Shown here: positions 1 to 7,793 of the stretch, piece by piece | Position numbering within the stretch: position 1 is the first letter of the stretch | How the letters are laid out: every line of letters starts with the position of its first letter | NCBI RefSeq assembly: GCF_900104485.1 | Contig: NZ_FMXQ01000003.1 | Span: forward strand, 124,001-188,000 | Source of the DNA: Bauldia litoralis | GTDB lineage: Bacteria; Pseudomonadota; Alphaproteobacteria; Rhizobiales; Kaistiaceae | Direction: 5' to 3' | DNA length: 64,000 nucleotides | Translations under genes and position numbers: made by a program | The notes under the pieces: generated by a model | Seen by the model: the letters and a program-made list of their open reading frames with translations, nothing else | The model's database searches: none | What the model was told of the DNA's origin: nothing

Positions 1-364
1 AGGTGATCTCGTCCGGTGGCGGGCTGCCGGTCGGCAGCACGGACGTGCGCAGCACCGCGCCCGTCGCGTCCTTCTCGGTGACCTCGACCGGGCCGACGCT
101 CCCGGTCCGGAACGTCACCTCGAGACCGGTGACGTCCGCCGTCTGCTCGACGACGATCGCGAAGCCGTTGAGCGTCAGGACCGAGGGCGTACCGACACTC
201 GGGCTGACCGTCTTGCCGCCTGGCGGTTCGGTGCGCAGCGTCAGGTCGCCGATCGCCGTCGGCAGCAGCGTATCCACCGGCAGCGCCGGACATTCGGCCG
301 CGGCGCTGCCCGCGAACGCAATGACCGTGACGGTCACAAAACCTGCCATGACGGTGCCGCGCAT
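1..364 (-). CDS. Secreted protein of unknown function, 3' end missing
   Basis: An open minus-strand frame runs from an ATG at 364 to the left edge without a stop (121 codons visible). The first 23 residues look like a Sec signal peptide: a short basic start (MRGT), a hydrophobic core, then SAAA followed by EC. A GGGAGG ribosome site lies about six bases before the ATG. The mature part is rich in Thr, Val, Pro and Gly and has a single Cys, at its very start, so it is probably periplasmic or surface-exposed. I do not recognise the family. The antisense frame over the same region is longer, but it lacks a signal peptide and a ribosome site. Confidence 0.6.
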   Translation of the reverse strand, partial: MRGTVMAGFVTVTVIAFAGSAAAECPALPVDTLLPTAIGDLTLRTEPPGGKTVSPSVGTPSVLTLNGFAIVVEQTADVTGLEVTFRTGSVGPVEVTEKDATGAVLRTSVLPTGSPPPDEIT

Positions 365-419
365 CTTGTCCTCCCAGGGGTTGCCGGTCGGGGGGCCTCT
401 CATCGTCCCCGTCGTCAGG

Positions 420-920
420 CTATGCCATCGCCCACGCCACCACAACCGCCGAGACATACAGACCGATCCCGAAGACCGCATGGGTTGCGAGGCTGCGCAG
501 GCGGGCGGCGGTCGGATTCGGCGTCTTCGACGAAGCGATGCCGGCGCCCATGCCCGGCTGCATGACGAGGAAAGGCGCCGCGACGGTCGCCACCCCGACG
601 ATCAGCGCCGGCGCGAGCGTCGGATGCCGCGCCCAGTCGAGGCCCATGATGGCCAGGAGCAGCGCCGCGAAGAGAACACCGATGAGGTAATGCGCCCCCC
701 AGCCGATCGCCGCCTCGCTCCGCACGGGCGGCGCGCGCCGGATGCTGTCATGGACAAAACGGCCGCTGGGCATGTGGCCGATCCACCGGCCAACCAGCGC
801 GAAGTCCGGCGCCGGCACCCCAAAACCCCGCTTCAGGACCACCGCCCAGACATCCATGACGATGGTAGCCCCCGCCCCGATCAGGACCGCGCGGACAAGG
901 AATTCAACAGTGTCGGACAC
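420..920 (-). CDS. DUF2938 family integral membrane protein
   Basis: A 166-residue protein with about four hydrophobic segments (near residues 8-28, 72-92, 100-120 and 142-164). The block GRWIGHMPSGRF at about 43-54, followed by a GWGAHYLIG stretch at about 73-81, matches what I know of DUF2938, an uncharacterised bacterial membrane family. The start is GTG at 920, preceded by AGGGAAAGG. It is separated by about 55 bases from the secreted protein gene to its left, so the two may be cotranscribed. No function can be assigned. Confidence 0.75.
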   Translation of the reverse strand: MSDTVEFLVRAVLIGAGATIVMDVWAVVLKRGFGVPAPDFALVGRWIGHMPSGRFVHDSIRRAPPVRSEAAIGWGAHYLIGVLFAALLLAIMGLDWARHPTLAPALIVGVATVAAPFLVMQPGMGAGIASSKTPNPTAARLRSLATHAVFGIGLYVSAVVVAWAMA

Positions 921-992
921 GACAACCTTTCCCTATCACCGCAACAGCCCGGTCACGTCAGGCCGGGCCACCCCATTCCTCCCCAACCGCTC

Positions 993-1012
993 GTCCCCGC
1001 GCAAGCGGGGAC
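993..1012. repeat. Short palindrome, 8-bp arms with GCAA loop
   Basis: The arms GTCCCCGC and GCGGGGAC are perfect complements around GCAA. Palindromes of this form are scattered between genes in many alphaproteobacterial genomes. It lies just before the start of the DUF2938 gene, in its upstream region. Confidence 0.55.
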
Positions 1013-1050
1013 CCAGACTTTCTGCTGCCGCGCCGCGTAAAAAAACAGCG

Positions 1051-1102
1051 CGCCCCCTCCACCATGCTTCGCATGGTCCCCCTCCCCCGTGAACGGGGGA
1101 GG
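1051..1102 (+). repeat. REP-like double hairpin element, copy 1
   Basis: Two stem-loops lie side by side: ACCATGC-TTC-GCATGGT at 1061-1077 and CCTCCCCCG-TGAA-CGGGGGAGG at 1081-1102. Read on the opposite strand, the unit closely matches the element at 1168-1226, so the two form an inverted pair. This layout resembles a bacterial interspersed mosaic element. Confidence 0.6.
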
Positions 1103-1167
1103 ATCAATCCGCCAGCCCCGCTACCCCAACTCAGCCGATGCAATCCTGCGCAGACGCGCCACCGCGT

Positions 1168-1226
1168 TCCCGCCCCGTGAAACGGGGAGGGGGGACCATC
1201 GTGGAACGCGATGGTGGGAGGGGCGC
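1168..1226 (-). repeat. REP-like double hairpin element, copy 2 (inverted)
   Basis: It contains CCCCGT-GAA-ACGGGG at 1173-1187 and ACCATCG-7 nt-CGATGGT at 1195-1215, in the mirror order of copy 1. The stems differ from copy 1 by compensating changes, as expected if the folded shape matters. It ends about 55 bases past the stop of the small Cys-rich gene and could also act as its 3' end. Confidence 0.6.
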
Positions 1227-1282
1227 TCGTTCGCAAGGGCGATCACGCGCAACTGATTTCCCGACCGTTCAAGTTTATGGCG

Positions 1283-1519
1283 CTATTCGCTGTGGCAGGT
1301 CGGACAGCAGTAGTAGCAGCCATCAAGCCTAGAACTTAAGCTCGGGTACTTTCTGCGCGCTTCGGCCATCGCTTCCCCGCAATTCGAAAAATATCCGACG
1401 TCAAGCCTGTTGCTTGAGAGCGGCAGCCGATTGCATGCGCCGGGTGTTTCGTCGTGCAGCTCATTGTTCGCGCCACTGGCGGAGTCCTGCTGGTTCTGGT
1501 TCAGGATGTATTTGGCCAT
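1283..1519 (-). CDS. Small Cys-rich protein, 78 residues
   Basis: The start is ATG at 1519 behind a good AGGAG site. The protein opens with MAKYILNQNQQ and ends in a tight cluster, DGCYYCCPTCH. Its six Cys are residues 29, 47, 68, 71, 72 and 75, and His 76 follows. From memory, similar small proteins, with a K-Y-x-L-N-x-N start and a C-terminal Cys/His cluster, occur in scattered bacteria without a known role. The cluster could bind zinc or form disulfides. There is no signal peptide. The upstream DNA (about 1540-1615) is unusually AT-rich for this genome and contains a perfect TATAAT on the minus strand at 1598-1603. No modification enzyme lies nearby, so a peptide natural product is only a remote option. 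Confidence 0.75.
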   Translation of the reverse strand: MAKYILNQNQQDSASGANNELHDETPGACNRLPLSSNRLDVGYFSNCGEAMAEARRKYPSLSSRLDGCYYCCPTCHSE

Positions 1520-1662
1520 TGAGTATCTCCTGACTCTAGTCGATCAACCTCACTGAAAGAATCAGGACATCCTATCCGTCAAAAGGAAATAAATGCAATT
1601 ATAAGTTGCGCAAAGGATGAGGCGCCGCGGGCACGAGCCGTTGCCCGAGCCGCCGGCGCGCC

Positions 1663-2091
1663 TCAGGCAGACCCAGGCCGCTTCCCGTTCTCGTCAAGGA
1701 TCACGCCGCCATCCTCCTTGTAGACCGGCCCGCTCGGCCAGCGGTCGAGGAGGTCGAGCACCATCTCCGAAGGGCGACAGAGGCGAACGCCCTTTGGCGC
1801 GCAGACGATCGGCCGGTTGACCAGCACCGGATGCTCGAGCATCGCTGCCAGCAGCGCCTCGTCGTCGACGCCCTCGTCGAGCAGGCCGAGATCGGCGGCC
1901 GGCGACCGGGTGGTGCGGAGCGCGGTTCGCGGCGTCAGGTCGGCGGCGGCGAAGAGGCCGATAAGTTGCGGCCGCGTCCACCCGGTCTTGCAGTATTCGA
2001 TCACCACCGGCTCGATGCCGGATGCCCGGATGATCTCCAGCACGTTCCGCGACGTGCCGCAGTCGGGGTTGTGGTGGATGGCAATGGTCAT
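1663..2091 (-). CDS. arsC: Arsenate reductase, glutaredoxin-dependent (ArsC family)
   Basis: This 142-residue cytoplasmic enzyme reduces arsenate to arsenite using glutathione and glutaredoxin. The hallmark HNPDCGTSRN is at residues 7-16, with Cys11 as the nucleophile. NRPIV and RLCRP further on supply conserved arginines. The length matches the family. The ATG at 2091 is chosen because it directly precedes the conserved start; the frame extends upstream into efp, where no homology is expected. The gene begins 13 bases after the efp stop, so the two are probably cotranscribed. There is no arsenite exporter or ArsR nearby, so a general redox role is also possible. Confidence 0.88.
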   Translation of the reverse strand: MTIAIHHNPDCGTSRNVLEIIRASGIEPVVIEYCKTGWTRPQLIGLFAAADLTPRTALRTTRSPAADLGLLDEGVDDEALLAAMLEHPVLVNRPIVCAPKGVRLCRPSEMVLDLLDRWPSGPVYKEDGGVILDENGKRPGSA

Positions 2092-2104
2092 CGAAGAGGC
2101 GGAC

Positions 2105-2671
2105 CTAGTCCTTCGCCCGCTCCACATAGCTGCCGTCAGCCGTCAGGATCACCACGCGGGTTCCCGGCGCGATGTGCGGCGGGACGTTGGTGCGGGCGCC
2201 ATTCGACAGGATCGCCGGCTTGAAGGAGGAGGTCGCGGTCTGGCCCTTCATCGCCGGCTCGGTCTCGGCGATTTCCAGCGTCACCCGCTGCGGCAGTTCG
2301 ATCGCCACCGGCACGCCGTCATACATCGACAGCCGCACCGTCATGTTCTCCTGCAGGTAGACCGCCTGCTCGCCGACGACGCCCTTCGGCACGATGACCT
2401 GCTCGAAGGTCTCGCCATGCATGAAGGTGTAGCCCTCGCTGTCCTCGAACAGATACTGGTAGTCCTGGTCCTCGATGAAGGCGCGCTCGAGCTGCTCGGT
2501 GGTCTTGTAGCGCTGCGACACCTTGGTGCCGTCGGAGATCCGCCGCATGTCGATCTGGGTGGTCGGCGTTCCCTTGCCGGGATGAAAATTGTCGGCGGTG
2601 AGCACGACATAGAGCTGGTTGTCGACCTCGACGACGTTGCCCTTGCGGATCTGGCTGGCGATGACTTTCAA
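2105..2671 (-). CDS. efp: Translation elongation factor P
   Basis: EF-P rescues ribosomes stalled at proline runs. The 188-residue protein has the usual family length only if the start is TTG at 2671, giving [17 protein letters not shown] ribosome site lies nine bases upstream of that TTG. An ATG at 2719 would add 16 unrelated residues. The PGKG loop places the modifiable lysine at residue 33 (NFHPGKG). The end, [16 protein letters not shown], is typical of alphaproteobacterial EF-P. The gene is divergent from epmA-epmB, whose products attach beta-lysine to this lysine, with about 125 bases between the two starts. Confidence 0.95.
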   Translation of the reverse strand: MKVIASQIRKGNVVEVDNQLYVVLTADNFHPGKGTPTTQIDMRRISDGTKVSQRYKTTEQLERAFIEDQDYQYLFEDSEGYTFMHGETFEQVIVPKGVVGEQAVYLQENMTVRLSMYDGVPVAIELPQRVTLEIAETEPAMKGQTATSSFKPAILSNGARTNVPPHIAPGTRVVILTADGSYVERAKD

Positions 2672-2796
2672 GACGGATTTCCCTCGATTCTGGACGGGCA
2701 GGGCCGGGGGCCCTTCCAATTGGCGCGCAATTTAGCGAGTTTGCCGCCGACTGCCAGCGCTTTCCGCGCTTTGTCCCCTTGAGCCGGCTTCACCGC

Positions 2797-3837
2797 ATGC
2801 CTTCGCCATCGCCGATCTGGTCGAAAGACCGCCACCAGGACCGCCGCCCGTTCCTCCTCGGGCGCAACCGGATCACCGCTGCCTTGCGGCGCTGGTTCGC
2901 GGCGCGGGACTTCGTCGAGGTCGAGCCCGCCGCCCTCCAGGTGTCGCCCGGCAACGAGGCGCATCTCCATGCCTTCGCCACCGAACTGATCGGCCCCGGG
3001 GGCGACCGCCAGCCGCGCTACCTGCACACCTCGCCGGAATTCGCCTGCAAGAAGCTGCTCGCCGCCGGCGAGGAGAAGATCGTCGCCTTTGCCCGCGTCT
3101 TCCGCAATCGCGAGCGCGGCGCCCTGCATGCGCCGGAATTCACCATGCTGGAGTGGTACCGCGCCGGCGCGCCGTGGGAAGCGGTCATCGACGACACGCT
3201 GGCGCTGATCGCCGAGGCCGGCCGCGCCGCCGGCAGCACCGGCTTCGTCTGGAAGGACCGCGCCGCCGATCCCTTCGCCGCGGCCGAGCGCGTGTCGGTG
3301 GTCGAGGCCTTCGACCGCTTCGCCGGCATCGACCTCGCCGCCACCCTCGGCGACCGGGACGGGCTGGCCGTCGCAGCGACGTCCCAAGGTGTCCGGATTG
3401 CGACGGACGATTCGTGGTCGGATATCTTCAGCCGGGTGCTGGTCGAGAGGGTCGAGCCGCGTCTCGGCCTGGGACAGCCGTCCGTGCTCCATTCCTACCC
3501 CGTCTCGGAGGCCGCCCTCGCCCGCCCGCAGCCGTCCGACCCCCGTTTCGCCGAGCGTTTCGAGGTGTATCTGTGCGGCGTCGAGCTTGCCAACGGCTTC
3601 GGCGAACTGACCGACGCGGCCGAGCAGGAGCGTCGTTTCGGATTCGAAATGGACGTGAAAAGCCGCGTCTATTCAGAACGTTACCCGATCGACGCGGATT
3701 TCATCGCCGCCCTTTCCGCAATGCCACCGGCCTCCGGCGTCGCCCTCGGCCTCGACCGCTTGGCAATGCTCGCCACCGGCGCCCCGGGAATCGAATTTGT
3801 GCAATGGAATCCGGTAGATACAGGAGCCGATCGGTGA
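2797..3837 (+). CDS. epmA: EF-P beta-lysine ligase EpmA
   Basis: This is a lysyl-tRNA synthetase paralogue without the anticodon-binding domain. It activates (R)-beta-lysine and transfers it to the EF-P lysine. Class II synthetase motifs are present: the LQVSPGNEAHLHAF region (motif 1 side), VFRNRERGALHAPEFTMLEW (motif 2), and GVALGLDRLAMLATG (motif 3). At 346 residues it fits the family, usually about 325-350. The ATG at 2797 is preferred; a TTG at 2779 would add six residues. The stop overlaps the epmB start. Its position next to efp supports the assignment. Confidence 0.93.
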   Translation: MPSPSPIWSKDRHQDRRPFLLGRNRITAALRRWFAARDFVEVEPAALQVSPGNEAHLHAFATELIGPGGDRQPRYLHTSPEFACKKLLAAGEEKIVAFARVFRNRERGALHAPEFTMLEWYRAGAPWEAVIDDTLALIAEAGRAAGSTGFVWKDRAADPFAAAERVSVVEAFDRFAGIDLAATLGDRDGLAVAATSQGVRIATDDSWSDIFSRVLVERVEPRLGLGQPSVLHSYPVSEAALARPQPSDPRFAERFEVYLCGVELANGFGELTDAAEQERRFGFEMDVKSRVYSERYPIDADFIAALSAMPPASGVALGLDRLAMLATGAPGIEFVQWNPVDTGADR

Positions 3838-4895
3838 ACGCCCCGCGCACTCTCCGCTACCCCGCCGAACTGGTGGAATCCGGGCTGGTTTCGGCGGAGA
3901 AACTACCGGCGCTGGAGGATGTCGCTGCCCGCTATGCCGTTGCAATCACACCGGAAATTGTCGGCCTCATCGACCCGGCGGACGACGCTGATCCGATCGC
4001 CCGGCAATACGTTCCGGACCCGGCCGAGCTGCGGACCACGCCGGACGAGACCGGCGATCCGATCGGTGACAAGATTCACGAGGTTTCAGAAGGGCTTATC
4101 CATCGTTACCCGGACCGGGTGCTGCTGAAATTCGTCCATGTCTGCGCGGTCTACTGCCGGTTCTGCTTCCGCCGCGAGATGGTCGGACCGCAGGCGCCGC
4201 ATCTGACACCACAAGCCCTTGAAAACGCTCTCGATTACATCCGATCCCATCCGGATATCTGGGAGGTCATTGCCTCCGGCGGCGACCCGCTGGTCGCCTC
4301 GCCGCGGCGGATTTCCGAGCTGGTTCAGGCCCTTGCGGACATCGACCATGTGAAGGTCGTGCGCTTCCACACCCGTGTCCCGATGGTCGCGCCGGAACGG
4401 GTGACGGACGCTCTGGTCGCATCGCTGGCGGCGCCGGGCGTCACCGGGTGGGTGGCGATCCACGCGAATCACCCCCGCGAGTTCACCCCGGCGGCCCGCG
4501 CCGCCATCGCCCGCCTCGCCGATGCCGGCATCCCGCTGGTCAGCCAGACGGTGCTGCTCGCCGGCATCAACGACGACGCTGAAACCCTCGGGCAACTGAT
4601 GCGGACCTTTGTCGAGAACCGGGTTAAACCCTACTACCTCCACCACGGCGACCTGGCCCCGGGAACCGGCCATTTCCGCACATCGCTGGCCGCCGGCCAG
4701 AACCTGATGCGAGCGCTGCGCGGTCGGGTCTCCGGCCTCTGCCAGCCGACCTATGTGCTCGACATCCCCGGCGGCCACGGAAAGGCGCCGGTCGGCCCGT
4801 CCTACGTCGAAACGACGCCAGAGGCCGTGTCGGTTGAGGACTATCGCGGGGGAAAGCATCCCTATCGCCCCGACAAAATCCGCACGGAATCTTGA
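3834..4895 (+). CDS. epmB: EF-P lysine 2,3-aminomutase EpmB (radical SAM)
   Basis: EpmB converts (S)-alpha-lysine to (R)-beta-lysine for EpmA. The radical-SAM cluster motif is C104-AVY-C108-RF-C111. The PLP lysine is K317 in IPGGHGK. The start is GTG at 3834, overlapping the epmA stop (GTGA) and preceded by AGGAG. Much longer upstream readings in this frame run antiphase through epmA and are not real. The 353-residue length matches the KamA/EpmB family. With epmA and efp this makes a complete EF-P modification module. Confidence 0.93.
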   Translation: MNAPRTLRYPAELVESGLVSAEKLPALEDVAARYAVAITPEIVGLIDPADDADPIARQYVPDPAELRTTPDETGDPIGDKIHEVSEGLIHRYPDRVLLKFVHVCAVYCRFCFRREMVGPQAPHLTPQALENALDYIRSHPDIWEVIASGGDPLVASPRRISELVQALADIDHVKVVRFHTRVPMVAPERVTDALVASLAAPGVTGWVAIHANHPREFTPAARAAIARLADAGIPLVSQTVLLAGINDDAETLGQLMRTFVENRVKPYYLHHGDLAPGTGHFRTSLAAGQNLMRALRGRVSGLCQPTYVLDIPGGHGKAPVGPSYVETTPEAVSVEDYRGGKHPYRPDKIRTES

Positions 4896-4978
4896 TCGTC
4901 GCCATAGCCTTCGTGATCACACGCCTCTCCCCGAGGCTCTAGGCTCCCGGCCAGATCAGTCTTTCGTCTGGAGGGGAT

Positions 4979-5401
4979 ATGACCACGATGATCAACCGCC
5001 GCAATTTCCTGTCGCTTGCCGCCGCCGGTGCTGCTGCCGGCATGCTTGGCGTGACCGGATTTGCATCCATCAGCGGGGCAGCGGAGGCCGGTGCATTCGA
5101 TCGCGCTGCCTTCGACAGCGCGCTTGCTGCCGGCGGACCAGTGCTCATCGACATCTCGGCGAGCTGGTGCTCGACCTGCAAGGCGCAGGGCGCAGCCGTC
5201 GCCAAGCTGGTCAAGGAGCCGGAATACGCGGGCTACACGATCTTCGTGGTCGACTACGACACCCAGAAGGACATCATGCGCGAATTCGGCGCGCAGCAGC
5301 GGTCGACGCTAATCGTCTTCAAGGGCGGCGCGGAGGCCGGGCGCATCGTCGGCGATACGCGCATGGATTCCATCGAGACGCTGCTCGCCAAGGGCGTCTG
5401 A
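4979..5401 (+). CDS. Tat-exported thioredoxin-like protein
   Basis: A 140-residue protein with a twin-arginine signal (NRRNFLSL at residues 6-13, hydrophobic stretch to about 33) and a thioredoxin active site, W63-C64-S-T-C67-K. Later, the block ends near QQRSTLIVFKGG, where thioredoxins carry their cis-proline region, but the proline is not obvious here. GGAGGGG precedes the ATG. The next gene, eight bases on, encodes a CcdA-type electron conduit. I infer that the pair passes reducing power from the cytoplasm to a periplasmic target. Tat export implies folding or cofactor loading before export, which is unusual for such a small thioredoxin. Confidence 0.82.
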   Translation: MTTMINRRNFLSLAAAGAAAGMLGVTGFASISGAAEAGAFDRAAFDSALAAGGPVLIDISASWCSTCKAQGAAVAKLVKEPEYAGYTIFVVDYDTQKDIMREFGAQQRSTLIVFKGGAEAGRIVGDTRMDSIETLLAKGV

Positions 5402-5409
5402 GCTCCGCG

Positions 5410-6129
5410 ATGCTGACGACGCTCGGCCTTTCCTTCATCGCCGGGGTTCTTTCGATCCTGTCGCCTTGCGTGCTGCCGCTGCTGCCGATCATCCTCGGCG
5501 GCGCGTCATCGGAGCATCGCTGGGGACCGGCGGCGCTTGCCGGCGGCCTGACGATCTCCTTCACGGTCATCGGATTGTTCATCGCGACGATTGGCTTTTC
5601 GATCGGGCTGGACGAAGGCTTCTTCCGCGCGATCGCCGCGGTGGTGATGATCGTCATCGGCGCGGTGCTGATGGTGCCGGTCCTGCAGACCCGGCTGGCC
5701 GTCGCTGCTGGGCCGGTAAGCAACTGGACCGAGCACACGCTCGGCGGCTTCTCGACCGGCGGGCTCGGCGGTCAGTTCGGGCTCGGGCTGCTGCTTGGCG
5801 CGGTCTGGGTGCCCTGCGTCGGGCCGACGCTCGGCGCGGCGTCGCTGCTTGCGGCGCAAGGCGAGAATCTCGGCCAGGTCGCGGCGACGATGCTGGTCTT
5901 CGGCATCGGCGCGGCGGCACCCCTGGCGCTGCTCGGCCTCGTCTCTCGCGAGGCGCTGCTCGGCATGCGAAACAGGATGGCGAAGGCGGGGCGGGGCATT
6001 CGGGTCTTCCTCGGCATAATCCTCGTCGTCGTCGGCACCATGATTCTCACCGGCTATGACAAGGTGGTCGAGACGGCGCTGGTCGACGCCTCGCCCGACT
6101 GGCTGACCAACCTGACGACGCGCTACTGA
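5410..6129 (+). CDS. CcdA/DsbD-type thiol-disulfide transmembrane protein
   Basis: A 239-residue polytopic protein with about six membrane spans. The two Cys expected for electron transfer are in LSPCVLPLLP (Cys20) and WVPCVGPTLG. This is the central domain of DsbD, standing alone as in CcdA. It should move electrons from cytoplasmic thioredoxin across the membrane, most simply to the Tat-exported thioredoxin encoded immediately upstream. Cytochrome c maturation is a possible role, but no other ccm gene is nearby. Confidence 0.88.
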   Translation: MLTTLGLSFIAGVLSILSPCVLPLLPIILGGASSEHRWGPAALAGGLTISFTVIGLFIATIGFSIGLDEGFFRAIAAVVMIVIGAVLMVPVLQTRLAVAAGPVSNWTEHTLGGFSTGGLGGQFGLGLLLGAVWVPCVGPTLGAASLLAAQGENLGQVAATMLVFGIGAAAPLALLGLVSREALLGMRNRMAKAGRGIRVFLGIILVVVGTMILTGYDKVVETALVDASPDWLTNLTTRY

Positions 6130-6138
6130 CGGCCGACC

Positions 6139-6402
6139 TCAAACCGGATAGTCGGCGGGATCGATCCCGGAATCCGTGAGGAATTTCTTGACCTGCAGGA
6201 CTTCCTCGACGGGGAGGGTCTTGTGGGCATGATGGAAGACCACGGTGTGGCCCTTGAGCGTTACGCCGATGCGGGCGCCGGAGCGGTTGTCGATATCGGC
6301 TCCGAGCTCGGTCAGCATGTGCTGGACGCTGGTGAAATTGATGTTGCCGCTGACCGGGTGGGCGAACAGCGCGTGCAGCACCTTGCGGTGACGATGATCC
6401 AT
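6139..6402 (-). CDS. HicA-like small protein, no HicB partner
   Basis: This 87-residue protein starts MDHRHRKVLHAL, has GARIGVTLKGHTVVFHHAH at about 42-60, and ends FLTDSGIDPADYPV. The arrangement resembles the HicA dsRNA-binding-like fold of type II toxin families, where a His in the central strand is catalytic. The ATG at 6402 is chosen for its AGGAAA site; a frame extension to 6441 adds 13 unconvincing residues. No HicB-type antitoxin lies on either side (ccdA-like gene and coaA), so it may be an orphan or a domesticated protein. Confidence 0.72.
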   Translation of the reverse strand: MDHRHRKVLHALFAHPVSGNINFTSVQHMLTELGADIDNRSGARIGVTLKGHTVVFHHAHKTLPVEEVLQVKKFLTDSGIDPADYPV

Positions 6403-6503
6403 GGTCGTTTCCTGACTTCGTGACGTTGTCGTCACTCTCACAGCCGGACGCGAACGCGGCCTTGAGCGAAATCAAGCACCGCACCAGAGAGGCGGCCAGC
6501 CGC

Positions 6504-7454
6504 TCAGATCCGCCGCAGCGCGACTTCCTCGACCAGGTGATTCGCGCCCTTGCGCAGGATCAGGTCGGCCCTCGGCCGGGTCGGCAGGATGTTCTCGTGC
6601 AGGTTCTGCAGGTTGATCCGCTCCCACAGGCCTTCGGCAAAGGCGGTCGCCTCCGCCTCGCTGATCGACGCATAGCGGTGGAAATAGGAGTCCGGGTCGC
6701 GGAAGGCGGTCTGGCGAAGCTGGAGGAAACGTTCCAGATACCACGACCGTATGACCGGCTCGTCAGCGTCGATGTAGATCGAGAAGTCGAAGAAATCCGA
6801 GACGAAGGGCACCGCCTTGCCATCCTTCGGCAGGCGCGAGGTCTGGAGGACGTTGAGGCCCTCGATGATCAGGATGTCAGGGCGCTCGATGACGACGCTC
6901 TCGCCGGGAACGATGTCGTAGGTGAGATGCGAATAGCAGGGGGCGGCGACCGACTGCTTGCCGCTCTTGATATCGTTGAGGAAGGCGAGAAGGGCCGGCC
7001 GGTCGTAGCTCTCCGGAAAGCCCTTGCGTTCCATCAACCCTTCACGCTTCAGGACCGCGTTGGGCAGCAGGAAGCCGTCTGTCGCCATCAGGTCGACCTT
7101 CGGCGTGTTCGGCCATCGACGCAGCAGGGCGCGCAGCAGCCGCGCCGTGGTCGACTTGCCGACCGCGACCGAGCCGGCGATGCCGATGATGAAGGGCATC
7201 ACCCCGTCCTCGTCGCCGAGGAAGGTGCGCGTCGCCTGGTAGAGATTCTGGATTGCCGCGACGTAAAGGCTGAGGAGCCGCGACACCGGCAGGTAGATCT
7301 GCACGACCTCGTCGAGCAGGATCGGGTCGTTGAGGCTCTTCAGCCGGGTGACGTCACCCTCGTCGAGGGTCAGCGGCGTATCGGCGCGCAGCCTCGCCCA
7401 TTCGTCGCGGGTGAAGACGCGATGGGGTGAGACGGGTGGCGACTGCTGGTCCAT
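6504..7454 (-). CDS. coaA: Type I pantothenate kinase
   Basis: This enzyme catalyses the first step of coenzyme A synthesis, ATP-dependent phosphorylation of pantothenate. The P-loop [11 protein letters not shown] is at residues 91-101. The block DLMATDGFL and the later [14 protein letters not shown] are typical of the bacterial CoaA fold. At 316 residues the length is normal. The start codon overlaps the hisE stop (TGATG), so it is translated as the last gene of the his operon, an arrangement common in rhizobia. Confidence 0.95.
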   Translation of the reverse strand: MDQQSPPVSPHRVFTRDEWARLRADTPLTLDEGDVTRLKSLNDPILLDEVVQIYLPVSRLLSLYVAAIQNLYQATRTFLGDEDGVMPFIIGIAGSVAVGKSTTARLLRALLRRWPNTPKVDLMATDGFLLPNAVLKREGLMERKGFPESYDRPALLAFLNDIKSGKQSVAAPCYSHLTYDIVPGESVVIERPDILIIEGLNVLQTSRLPKDGKAVPFVSDFFDFSIYIDADEPVIRSWYLERFLQLRQTAFRDPDSYFHRYASISEAEATAFAEGLWERINLQNLHENILPTRPRADLILRKGANHLVEEVALRRI

Positions 7455-7789
7455 CAGGCCGGGTCCACGGCGCCGCCGCGGCTTGCCTTTTCGGCGAGGC
7501 CCGACTGGGCGGTTCGCTGCTTGAGTTCCGCCATGACCGATGACAGGGGAATGCCGCGCGCTTCGAGAATGACCAGGAGATGGAAAAGCACATCGGCGGC
7601 TTCCGCCGTCAGCGCTTCATCGTCCTCGCCGACCGCCGCCAGGGTCGCCTCGATCGCCTCCTCGCCGAACTTGCGCGCACAACGGGCTACGCCGGCTCCG
7701 ACCAGCTTGGCGGTGTAGGAACCGGGATCGCCGGAGCGGGCGCGGGTGGCGATGATTCCTGCGAGGTCGTCGAGGGTGAAGTCGGTCAT
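7454..7789 (-). CDS. hisE: Phosphoribosyl-ATP pyrophosphatase
   Basis: The second step of histidine synthesis, PRPP-ATP to PR-AMP. The 111-residue protein carries the MazG-like all-helical signature: [21 protein letters not shown] followed by [15 protein letters not shown], with clustered acidic residues that bind Mg2+. The ATG at 7789 opens at the family's usual N-terminus (MTDFTLDDL) four bases after the hisF stop. It is a stand-alone HisE, not fused to HisI, as usual in alphaproteobacteria. No hisI is in the window. Confidence 0.93.
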   Translation of the reverse strand: MTDFTLDDLAGIIATRARSGDPGSYTAKLVGAGVARCARKFGEEAIEATLAAVGEDDEALTAEAADVLFHLLVILEARGIPLSSVMAELKQRTAQSGLAEKASRGGAVDPA

Positions 7790-7793
7790 CGTC

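Larger units (their letters stand above)
921..1282. other. Non-coding spacer packed with inverted repeats
   Basis: The short frames here have no ribosome sites and look like reading-frame shadows of GC-rich repeats. The spacer holds one small palindrome (993-1012) and two copies, in opposite orientation, of a longer hairpin-forming element (1051-1102 and 1168-1226), listed separately. Confidence 0.6.

Noticed and set aside
3-1040. Long plus-strand frame of 345 codons at the left edge
   Set aside because: It crosses the antisense of the secreted-protein and DUF2938 genes and a repeat-rich spacer, is very Arg-rich and lacks a ribosome site.
3153-3833. N-terminal extension of EpmB through the epmA region
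   Set aside because: It is the second frame of epmA, Arg-rich, and lies before the GTG that gives a normal EpmB.
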